64,000 bases of DNA from CANHBY01 sp031374415 (lineage in GTDB: Bacteria; Pseudomonadota; Gammaproteobacteria; Burkholderiales; Burkholderiaceae_C). Shown here in pieces: positions 42,189-48,838 of this stretch. A program made the position numbers and the translations under genes. Position 1 is the first letter of the stretch. The number at the start of each line of letters is the position of its first letter. The DNA lies in the NCBI GenBank assembly GCA_031374415.1, contig JANMGB010000119.1:1-64000 (forward strand). Direction: 5' to 3'. The notes under the pieces were generated by a model that saw nothing but the letters and a program-made list of their open reading frames with translations, had not been told where the DNA came from and ran no database searches.

Positions 42189-42216
42189 CGAACTCAACCA
42201 TTGCGCGTGACACTCA
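42189..42216 (+). promoter_or_regulatory. Candidate hrp box of the main hrp operon
   Basis: CGAACT-N15-ACACTCA, two or three mismatches from the HrpL consensus, sits about 108 bases upstream of the chaperone-like gene at 42324, the first gene of the rightward operon. It is the weakest of the five sites but in the expected place. Confidence 0.45.
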
Positions 42217-42323
42217 TTATTTATATGCCTTTCTCAATGCTTGTGCCGAGGGATTTCGACCTCAAGCGCGCCATCAAAAAGTTTGCGGCATGGATCGTGC
42301 CGTCGATGATGAAGGATGAAACC

Positions 42324-42812
42324 ATGACCTACCCCAACTCGTTTGAAGCTTGCCTGCAGGAGTTGAGGAGGGAGTTGGGTTTGGCCGAGGGTGCTCAGGG
42401 CTTAGAGTGGCAGGGCGAAAGCTTCTACTTCTCGCCAAGCTCGGCGGCTTCGGCGAGTCACGCCACCATTTACGTTTTGGTTGCTGACTTGGCGGCTGAT
42501 GTCTCAGCCGACGCGTTAAAGCGCTTGTTCTGGCATCAGCTGCAATCGGTGGGGCCGAGCACCCCCGTTTTCGGTTGGGATCCTGAGTCGGGTCAGTTGG
42601 TGATTGCGCAGACCATCCCGCTGGGTGACATGAGCTTCGCTCAAGTGATCACCCTGATGTCGCTGTTGGCCAACATGGCGCTGCAGGCGCGAGGTGCGCT
42701 TGAATCTGATGTGCCGGTCCGGCGGCCCGCTGGCGGCGTCTCAGTTGCTGGAAAATCTAACACGGCGCGTCAACTGCCTCGCGGTTGGCTGCCATTTTCT
42801 GTGAGAGCTTGA
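42324..42812 (+). CDS. Type III chaperone-like protein
   Basis: The predicted 162-residue protein starts MTYPNSFEACLQELRRELGL at ATG 42324 with an AAGGA site. The class I chaperone pattern is visible: N-terminal helix, paired strands (LEWQGESFYFSPSS, ATIYVLVADLA), VFGWDPESGQLVIAQTIPL and a C-terminal helix (FAQVITLMSLLANMALQA). It ends two bases before the next gene, which it may serve. It is first in the operon that leads to hrcC. Confidence 0.6.
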   Translation: MTYPNSFEACLQELRRELGLAEGAQGLEWQGESFYFSPSSAASASHATIYVLVADLAADVSADALKRLFWHQLQSVGPSTPVFGWDPESGQLVIAQTIPLGDMSFAQVITLMSLLANMALQARGALESDVPVRRPAGGVSVAGKSNTARQLPRGWLPFSVRA

Positions 42813-42814
42813 TC

Positions 42815-44008
42815 ATGCCTGCAATTCGTTTTACTCCGCGAGCGCCAGCACCCGCGCCCGCCCCTGCCGTCCGCAAGACGCCCGAACAGGATCAGCATGC
42901 CCAGAAGCAGGCTGAGGCGCAGAAAAAGCAAGCATGTCTGGCAAATACTGCGCAACGTGTGAAAACACAGCAAGCCCAGCAAAACATGGAACGGGCGCTG
43001 AAGGCGAAAACGGGTTTTGCAGCTAATCAACAGAAAGTGGCCCAACAGCAGCAGTCTGAGCCACTCGACAAACCCACGCTCGTGCAAATGCCAGAGGGTG
43101 CCGTGACCGCGGGCCGTACGCCCGGCGCTTTGACGCAGCCGCCTGAATCCCTGGTGACTGGCGTAAGCACGGCCCGCACCCGCAGCGGTTCGCCGCAGCC
43201 AGCTTCCGGCGGCATTGCTGGCTCGTCCAAGGTCTACAGTAGTGAGCAGCAATTAAGCATCCGTCAGCAGATGGCTGTGGAGATGAAAACATTCTTCGAG
43301 AACAACCCCACGGGTAAGCCGTCTCGCCCCGCCACCGCTGCCCCTGGAAACGACTCGATGCAGGGGGCGATGGTGTCGGCGTCTACGTGGCATCGTGGGC
43401 CGGCGAGTGCATCGACAGGGCGTGCAAATCGCCAACTGACCGATGCTTCTCGTCCCACCCCGGCCGGCGGCCAAAATGGTGCCGAGCCATCCAAGGCATC
43501 GGCCGGTGCCAAAGACGCCAAGTTGGCCAGTAACGACGACCTCCTCAACATGCCTGCGGCGCCGACGCACACGCCTGTCTTGGTTCGGGGGCGCAACGAC
43601 GACTTGCTCAACATGCCCCCCGATGCGCCGACCCACAGGCCTGCTTCACTTCAGGATGGCGGCGACGACTTGCCTGAGTTTCCGGAGGTCCCGACCCACA
43701 AACCTGGTTCGTCTCAAATCACTGATGACGATTTCGGCGACTGGGATCCCGGTTCCGTGGGCCCGGGCAATGCCGGGGGCCAAGGGGGGCCTGGGGCTGC
43801 CGGGGGGCCTGAAAATGGAGGCCTACTCGCCTCTTTGGGCATGGGGGGCGCAGCCGCTGGCGGACTCGGGCTGGCTGCTGGGGGTATGGGATTGATGATG
43901 GCCGTGCAGGTTGGCATGCAAGTGTTTCAAATGTTGGACAGCATCGTCATGGATCAAATGCAGCACCAGGGCAAGATGATTGATCAGGCTGGAAGTATGG
44001 CGGCCTGA
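42815..44008 (+). CDS. Repeat-containing, Gly-rich Hrp-operon protein (harpin/translocator position)
   Basis: The predicted 397-residue protein has no cysteine-rich or catalytic motifs. Residues about 30-100 are Gln/Lys/Ala-rich and helical. About residues 235-320 hold three to four acidic repeats of ~21 residues, NDDLLNMP-x-APTH-x-P and variants. A Gly/Ala-rich stretch follows, then a hydrophobic segment (GGLGLAAGGMGLMMAVQVGMQVFQM) and a Met/Gln-rich tail. It sits directly before the hrpB/sctI-like gene, where P. syringae has hrpA-hrpZ. A role as harpin, pilus-associated or translocator protein is inferred from position and composition only. Confidence 0.6.
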   Translation: MPAIRFTPRAPAPAPAPAVRKTPEQDQHAQKQAEAQKKQACLANTAQRVKTQQAQQNMERALKAKTGFAANQQKVAQQQQSEPLDKPTLVQMPEGAVTAGRTPGALTQPPESLVTGVSTARTRSGSPQPASGGIAGSSKVYSSEQQLSIRQQMAVEMKTFFENNPTGKPSRPATAAPGNDSMQGAMVSASTWHRGPASASTGRANRQLTDASRPTPAGGQNGAEPSKASAGAKDAKLASNDDLLNMPAAPTHTPVLVRGRNDDLLNMPPDAPTHRPASLQDGGDDLPEFPEVPTHKPGSSQITDDDFGDWDPGSVGPGNAGGQGGPGAAGGPENGGLLASLGMGGAAAGGLGLAAGGMGLMMAVQVGMQVFQMLDSIVMDQMQHQGKMIDQAGSMAA

Positions 44009-44092
44009 TGGCGAACTGATTCGGCCTGGTGACCACTTACCAAGGTAGATGGGTGGAAATTCTCAGTCAAGTACCTTTAGGAGGGTGATGTC

Positions 44093-44524
44093 ATGGCCAT
44101 TGATCTTTCTGGTGTTTCTGCTGTCAGTCACAGCGCAGTGCGGGCGGGTAGCCCTCCGGTGGGGGCTCCAGGTTCAGAGGGTCTCCAGGTATCGGCGACA
44201 TCTTCGGCTGATGCTCAGCGCTTCAGCCAGGCGCTGGCGTCCCACAAGAGTTTGGCAGCCCAGCCCATGCCAGCCACTTCAGGTGTGGAGTCCACCTCGA
44301 TGGGGAAGCAACTCATATCGGGGTTGTCTGATATGTCGGGTCGGCTCAAGGCCGACCACAAACACGTCTCGTCAATGATTGAAAAGGCGACGGTGAATGG
44401 CGACAACACCATGATGATGCGCGCCATGATGGCATTGAATGACTATCAGCAGCGTGTGCAGGTTATCTCCAAGACGGTGACCAAGGCGGCAGCGTCACTC
44501 GATCAGCTCACCCGCTTGCAGTAA
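44093..44524 (+). CDS. T3SS inner rod protein SctI (HrpB/YscI-like)
   Basis: The predicted 143-residue protein has a low-complexity, Ser/Ala-rich N-terminus and a helical C-terminus (MMMRAMMALNDYQQRVQVISKTVTKAAASLDQLTRLQ, read in parts). That ending in L-x-x-LQ resembles the C-termini of YscI/HrpB inner-rod proteins. A strong AGGAGG ribosome site precedes ATG 44093. It lies just upstream of sctJ, the usual neighbour of sctI. Confidence 0.7.
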   Translation: MAIDLSGVSAVSHSAVRAGSPPVGAPGSEGLQVSATSSADAQRFSQALASHKSLAAQPMPATSGVESTSMGKQLISGLSDMSGRLKADHKHVSSMIEKATVNGDNTMMMRAMMALNDYQQRVQVISKTVTKAAASLDQLTRLQ

Positions 44525-44532
44525 AACTCAAA

Positions 44533-44558
44533 GCGAGGGGTCAATTTTCCTCCCTCGC
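44533..44558. other. Stem-loop between sctI and sctJ
   Basis: GCGAGGG (44533-44539) pairs perfectly with CCCTCGC (44552-44558) across a 12-base loop, nine bases after the sctI stop. No T-run follows, so it more likely protects the 3' end of the upstream message or dampens read-through. That would allow rod protein to be made in excess over the ring protein. Confidence 0.5.
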
Positions 44559-44590
44559 CAATCACCGGTTTGATCTCAAGGGGTGTTGTT

Positions 44591-45487
44591 GTGGCTAGCT
44601 CCGTTCAAAGACTGATGCGCTTCGTGCTGCATGCGGTTCTCTTTTCTTTCCTCGCGGCGTGTGTGAGCGATGTGACCCTGCAAAGCGGCCTGTCTGACGC
44701 TGATGCGAACGAGGTCGTGACCTTGCTCAAGCGCAACGGGGTCGCTGTCACCAAATTGCAGGCCAAGGGCGGTGTGACCCTCACCGTGCGTGAAGGGCAG
44801 TTGGCACGTGCCGCGGATCTGATGCAGGCCGCAGGCCTGCCCAGGAAGGCGCAGGCGCATCTGGGTCAGGTGTTTAAGAAAGAGGGAATGATCTCCACGC
44901 CGATGGAGGAGCGGGCCCGGTACCTGTATGCTTTGTCGCAGGAGCTGGAGTACACCTTGTCTCAGATCGACGGCGTGGTGGTGGCCAGGGTTCACGTGGT
45001 TCTGCCAGAGAGGGTGGCGCCAGGGGAGCCCGTTCAGCCGTCTTCTGCCTCGGTCTTTCTCAAAGTGCAGGCACCTTTCGACGAGGACTTGTTGGTGCCC
45101 CGTGTGAAGCGCCTGATTACCACCAGCATTCCAGGTTTGTCGGATGAGGTCGGCGCACGCAAGCTTTCAGTGGTTCTTGTGCCCACGCAGAAGGTCGAGC
45201 TGCCCCACATGGACTGGCAACAAGTCGGGCCCTTCCTGGTGGAGGTATCGTCTGCTGAAGGGCTCAGAACGGTGGTGTTGGCGGTGATCGTGATCATTGG
45301 CATTCTGTTCGCACTGGTGATTTATTTTGGCGGGCACTATGTGCTTGTGATGATGGCCCGGCGCAAGCTCAGACTGATGGAAGAAAAGCGCGCGATAGAG
45401 GCTGCCAACAAGTCCTCAGTCAAGGCGATGTCTGGCGCGGGTGGCGACGTTCCACGCGGTACTGATTCCCGAATGAGCGTCGCGTAG
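44591..45487 (+). CDS. hrcJ: T3SS inner-membrane ring lipoprotein SctJ/HrcJ
   Basis: This 298-residue protein has a lipoprotein signal ending FLAAC, then the YscJ/FliF ring-building domains: LSDADANEVVTLLKRNGV, the STPMEERARYLYALSQELEYTLSQIDGVVVARVHVVLPE block (read in parts), SASVFLKVQ and the TTSIPGL region. A C-terminal membrane helix is at about residues 232-255 (VVLAVIVIIGILFALVIYFGG). GTG 44591 is preceded by AAGGGG at a seven-base spacing; the TTG at 44570 is poorer. It forms the inner-membrane ring of the injectisome. Confidence 0.93.
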   Translation: MASSVQRLMRFVLHAVLFSFLAACVSDVTLQSGLSDADANEVVTLLKRNGVAVTKLQAKGGVTLTVREGQLARAADLMQAAGLPRKAQAHLGQVFKKEGMISTPMEERARYLYALSQELEYTLSQIDGVVVARVHVVLPERVAPGEPVQPSSASVFLKVQAPFDEDLLVPRVKRLITTSIPGLSDEVGARKLSVVLVPTQKVELPHMDWQQVGPFLVEVSSAEGLRTVVLAVIVIIGILFALVIYFGGHYVLVMMARRKLRLMEEKRAIEAANKSSVKAMSGAGGDVPRGTDSRMSVA

Positions 45488-45518
45488 ATCTTTCTGCGAC
45501 GTGTTGAGCGCCGTGACC

Positions 45519-46169
45519 ATGGATTTTCAGTCTGATGTCGACCCGTTGCAATGTGACCTCGCTCTCGAGGACCTGACCGTGCCTTCTGTGGCGTTTGCGG
45601 CTTGGTGGTGGCAGCCAGAAGTGTGCGGCTCGGGTGGGGCAGGGGGGCATGGCACCAGCTTGTTGGCACGGCGCATGGCTCAGCCACCGAGCGAGTTGAC
45701 GCTCTCTGGGCTAGAGGATGTGGCTGACTGGCAATGGGCTGACCTGGCCGAGCTCTCGGTCGCTCAGCGCCTTGAATGTGCGGCCTACTTTGCTGCCCTT
45801 CTCATGGCCCAGCCAAGTCCCGTGGCGCGGCGTCTGGAGGGGCTTTCGCCCTCTGACCGGCACTGGGCGTTGGCGATCTCCAGCATCCAACCGTTGCCAC
45901 GCAGGCTGGATTGGGGGGCTGCATGTGACGACATCCCCGATGAAATCATGGGGATGGCGGAGCTTGGGTTTTGGGTTCGCTCGGGTTTTGATGCCTTGTG
46001 GCACCGACTACTGAGGGACTTCGACGCCTCGGACCGTTGTTCATTGGTGGCCCTGACCCAGCAAAGGCCATCCCTCAGCGCACCGCTGGTACCGAGTGTT
46101 TCCAGGCGCGTACGGCGTTGTTGGTTGTTGGCCAAACACAGATTGGAGAACAGAGATGGCGTTCGTTAG
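45519..46169 (+). CDS. T3SS sorting-platform protein SctK-like (HrpD position)
   Basis: The predicted 216-residue protein starts MDFQSDVDPLQCDL at ATG 45519; a GTG at 45501 is possible. It is Trp/Leu-rich and helical (VADWQWADLAELSVAQRLECAAYFAALLMAQ), like the poorly conserved SctK/HrpD/YscK family. It lies between sctJ and sctL, where sctK belongs in P. syringae (hrpD) and Yersinia. The end overlaps the start of sctL by 14 bases. Assignment is mainly positional. Confidence 0.6.
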   Translation: MDFQSDVDPLQCDLALEDLTVPSVAFAAWWWQPEVCGSGGAGGHGTSLLARRMAQPPSELTLSGLEDVADWQWADLAELSVAQRLECAAYFAALLMAQPSPVARRLEGLSPSDRHWALAISSIQPLPRRLDWGAACDDIPDEIMGMAELGFWVRSGFDALWHRLLRDFDASDRCSLVALTQQRPSLSAPLVPSVSRRVRRCWLLAKHRLENRDGVR

Positions 46170-46815
46170 AGCCGAACTGAATTTAAATCAGGACTACGTC
46201 GTCATCGAGGGGGTGATCCCGGCGGAGCATCATCTTCGTTTGATCGACACCGACAGTCTGATTGAACGCATGATCGAGCAAGCGAGGCTCCAGGCCGATG
46301 AGATCGTGCATGAAGCATCGCTTGAAGCGCAGCGTATTTTGGCCGAGGCACGTGGCGCTGGCGAAAGAATAAGTACCGAAGCGGCCGACCAAGCCAAGGA
46401 ACTGCTGGCTCAAATCGACGAGGAGTGGGCTCGGGTGCTGGCGTCCATTGAGCCCACCGCGGTCGCTGTGGCCCGGCTCGCCATTGGCACGATCTGCGAT
46501 GAAGCCAGCATGGCTGAAAGGGTTGAAATTGCAGCCCGTGCAGCCATGCGTGAGCTACCAGAGCGTCCCATACGCATTCGCGTGCCCGCAGGCGCTAATG
46601 CCGCGCTCTCCAATGCGCTCCAGAACTCGCTCGAAGTGACCGTGGACAGCAATCTGCCATCCGATGCGGTGTGTGTCGAGGGTGAGTACAGCGCGTGCGA
46701 TGCCAATTTCAACGACGCACAAGAGGCTGTCACGAGCGTGTTGGAATCATGGATCCACCGTGCGTTGGATTTGGTCAGGCGACATCGCGATGCCCCTATT
46801 GTGCAGGGCTTGTGA
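46156..46815 (+). CDS. T3SS stator protein SctL (HrpE/YscL-like)
   Basis: This 219-residue protein has an N-terminal segment, a long coiled-coil (about residues 35-95, IERMIEQARLQADEIVHEASLEAQRILAEARG, read in parts) and a C-terminal FliH/YscL-type domain (about 100-205: VAVARLAIGTICDEASMAERVEIAARAAM, IRIRVPAG). SctL links the ATPase to the C-ring. ATG 46156 follows GGAGAACAGAG. The ATPase and C-ring partners are not encoded in this window. Confidence 0.8.
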   Translation: MAFVRAELNLNQDYVVIEGVIPAEHHLRLIDTDSLIERMIEQARLQADEIVHEASLEAQRILAEARGAGERISTEAADQAKELLAQIDEEWARVLASIEPTAVAVARLAIGTICDEASMAERVEIAARAAMRELPERPIRIRVPAGANAALSNALQNSLEVTVDSNLPSDAVCVEGEYSACDANFNDAQEAVTSVLESWIHRALDLVRRHRDAPIVQGL

Positions 46816-46886
46816 ACCGAACGGTGATTTTTGCCACCTATCAAAAGGGATGTCCCTCGTGCCCGCGATTTCCAAAGGAGAGTGAT

Positions 46887-47117
46887 GTGTTGACAGCCGG
46901 TGAAACCACATTCAGAGCGTACCAAAAAATGGAACGACTCAAGGATGATTTGACAGACAGAACAATTGATGCAGTCAAGCGCGGCCACGCTGGTGAAGAC
47001 GTTGCTGAAGAGTTCAGGGATCTTGTCAACAGAAAGAACCTCGCTAACGCAGGCATTTCAGCCATCATGAAGCTGAATCAAAAGGCTCTGCAACGCGTGC
47101 TTGACGAATCACGCTGA
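46887..47117 (+). CDS. Small T3SS protein, HrpF-position or needle-like
   Basis: This 76-residue protein starts at GTG 46887 after an AAAGGAG site six bases upstream. It is all helical and charged: a first helix (TFRAYQKMERLKDDLTDRTIDAVKRG) and a second (VAEEFRDLVNRKNLANAGISAIMKLNQKALQRVLDE, read in parts). This two-helix hairpin layout is that of SctF needle subunits, and the gene occupies the place of hrpF in P. syringae. I cannot choose between needle subunit and HrpF-type accessory protein. Confidence 0.55.
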   Translation: MLTAGETTFRAYQKMERLKDDLTDRTIDAVKRGHAGEDVAEEFRDLVNRKNLANAGISAIMKLNQKALQRVLDESR

Positions 47118-47125
47118 AGTCTGCC

Positions 47126-47536
47126 GTGAGTGCTTTTTTTGAATCCACAAACGAAGAGCAGGCGCGCGAGTTCAGTAGCCGTCAACTCAGAGGCGGAACA
47201 CTCGTTCAGGCGGTCTTGTGGCGTTCTCCTGACGTGGATGAGCTCAGGAAGGTGCTGCGCATGGCTTGCCAAGCAGCACGCTTTACGGCGGCTGGATTGG
47301 CCGTATCGGCTGATACACAGGATCTCCTGTTGACTCAGTGGTTTCCGCAGGTGCAGGGCGTTGACAACCCTGAGGAGCGAGAGGCGGTATTTTTAAAGGG
47401 CCTCGATATTTGGAGGACCGCCCTCGGTCGGGTAGAGGCGCTGAGCCCATCGCCTCGCTCTGAGCGCAACGAGGTGGGCTCACTCGAGAGTCGGGTTCGA
47501 GAAAAAATGCTGCGGCCGGAACAATCCCGTCGCTGA
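47126..47536 (+). CDS. Small T3SS protein, HrpG-position chaperone candidate
   Basis: The predicted 136-residue protein uses GTG 47126, eight bases after the preceding stop. It is helical (GGTLVQAVLWRSPDVDELRKVLRMACQAARFTAAGLAVS, read in parts; EEREAVFLKGLDIWRTALGRVEAL). It follows the hrpF-position gene, as hrpG does in P. syringae; YscG-type needle chaperones have similar size. No motif fixes its role. Confidence 0.5.
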   Translation: MSAFFESTNEEQAREFSSRQLRGGTLVQAVLWRSPDVDELRKVLRMACQAARFTAAGLAVSADTQDLLLTQWFPQVQGVDNPEEREAVFLKGLDIWRTALGRVEALSPSPRSERNEVGSLESRVREKMLRPEQSRR

Positions 47537-47572
47537 TCGGTATTTTTCATTTTTGATTGATTGAGGGACACC

Positions 47573-48103
47573 ATGAAATTGCTCCCCGGTGCTGATTTGC
47601 AAATGCTGCGAGAAACCGAACTGATCTCCGTTCGCGAGTTCTCGCCCCTGGCCCACATCCCGGACGCGACGGCCTATGAGTCGCTCTACAAAGATGCGCC
47701 GGGCGTGAGGTTCATGGATGGTGACTTTTGTTTTGGAACCGCGCTCATCAATCAAAACTTGTTGCATGTGGGCGTATTGCCCGAGTATCAGGGGCGTTTG
47801 TTCCGTCTCTTGCCAGACGTATTGCAGTGGTGCTTCACTGTGAGCGATCAGATTTACGCCGTGATGAGGCCAGAAAACGAGAAGGTTTTGACGTTCGCCA
47901 AGCGCTTTGGTTGGCTGCATTTGCCCCTTGCGTCGGCGCGAACCTCAGACCTTGCTGGAGGCCCGTTTGAGATCTATGTCTTGAGACCTGACGTGCCGCG
48001 CATTCCCTTGACTGCTGCCGAAAGGCGCTTGCATCGTGAGCAGCAGCGGCAGATTGCGATGATCCGAACGGACCAAGTGGACGTCTTACTCGAGTTTGCC
48101 TGA
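47573..48103 (+). CDS. GNAT-fold-like protein A in the hrp operon
   Basis: The predicted 176-residue protein starts MKLLPGADLQML at ATG 47573 with a GAGGGA site. The central part resembles the GNAT acyltransferase core: a strand LLHVGVLPEYQGRLFRLLPDVLQWCF, then IYAVMRPENEKVLTFAKRFGWLHL, comparable to the N-x-x-(A/V)-x-x-F/Y-x-K-x-G-F end of GNAT motif B. The acetyl-CoA loop (Q/RxxGxG/A) is incomplete, so binding is uncertain. It is paralogous to 48226-48765. No such gene occurs at this place in the hrp operons I know. Confidence 0.55.
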   Translation: MKLLPGADLQMLRETELISVREFSPLAHIPDATAYESLYKDAPGVRFMDGDFCFGTALINQNLLHVGVLPEYQGRLFRLLPDVLQWCFTVSDQIYAVMRPENEKVLTFAKRFGWLHLPLASARTSDLAGGPFEIYVLRPDVPRIPLTAAERRLHREQQRQIAMIRTDQVDVLLEFA

Positions 48104-48225
48104 GCAGTTTTCTGTGACACACGTTTCCCAGAAGTGCCGTGCGACCTGTCGGCCAGACGCTGTCTGTCAACCCTTGCCTCGTGCGATCCGCACAGGCCTG
48201 ACCGTCCTCAGCAAGCGAGCAGTCT

Positions 48226-48765
48226 ATGTACGTTCAAGAAGGTGTTGATCTGCGCGTGATCTACGACGAGGATGTGATCGTCGTCAAAGAAAAGTTCCCC
48301 GAGGCGAAGGTGGTGTCGTTTGACGAGTTCAAGGCCTTCTATGCGGGTTCGCCGACCTTGGCGTTCATGCATGAGGATGTTTGTATCGGTGGCATGATCG
48401 TTCACGATCGGCAATTGCATCTGGTCGTGTGCAGGGCGTTTCATGGCAAATGGGCGAGGTTGTGGCCCGCAGCTTTCAAATGGGCATTGGGTATTTGCGA
48501 TCCACTCTGTGCCCTGATGCCCTTGGACAACGAGAAAATCATTCAGTTCATCAGGTCAGTTGGGGGGCAGTTTGAGAGAGAAGAGGTGGCGTACGGCGGG
48601 CTGCCAGTGCATCGGTACCGTTTGGAAACTGCGTCCATGAGGTACCCCCGGAGTGCCCGAGAGCGTCAGGCTGCACCAGCCAGCGCCGAGGCTGTCTTCA
48701 ATGGCTCTGCGAACGAGGCCACGCCGTTTGCCAAGGCAGAATCTGTTGCCGTGGTGAGCCCGTGA
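48226..48765 (+). CDS. GNAT-fold-like protein B in the hrp operon
   Basis: The predicted 179-residue protein starts MYVQEGVDLRVIYDED. It shares layout and motifs with its neighbour: AFMHEDVCIGGMIVHDRQLHLVV (compare RFMDGDFCFGTALINQNLLHVGV), a helix WARLWPAAFKWALGICDPLCALM, and PLDNEKIIQFIRSVGGQF (compare RPENEKVLTFAKRFGW). The C-terminal ~40 residues are unlike and disordered. It lies 122 bases after gene A and 73 bases before hrcC. An acyltransferase acting on a T3SS part, or a fold reused as an assembly factor, are both possible. Confidence 0.55.
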   Translation: MYVQEGVDLRVIYDEDVIVVKEKFPEAKVVSFDEFKAFYAGSPTLAFMHEDVCIGGMIVHDRQLHLVVCRAFHGKWARLWPAAFKWALGICDPLCALMPLDNEKIIQFIRSVGGQFEREEVAYGGLPVHRYRLETASMRYPRSARERQAAPASAEAVFNGSANEATPFAKAESVAVVSP

Positions 48766-48838
48766 TGTCGGCCTGTACATGCAAATTGAATCCTGCACAT
48801 TGTCGGTTGCGGCAATTCAGTTCAACCGGGAGAAACCC

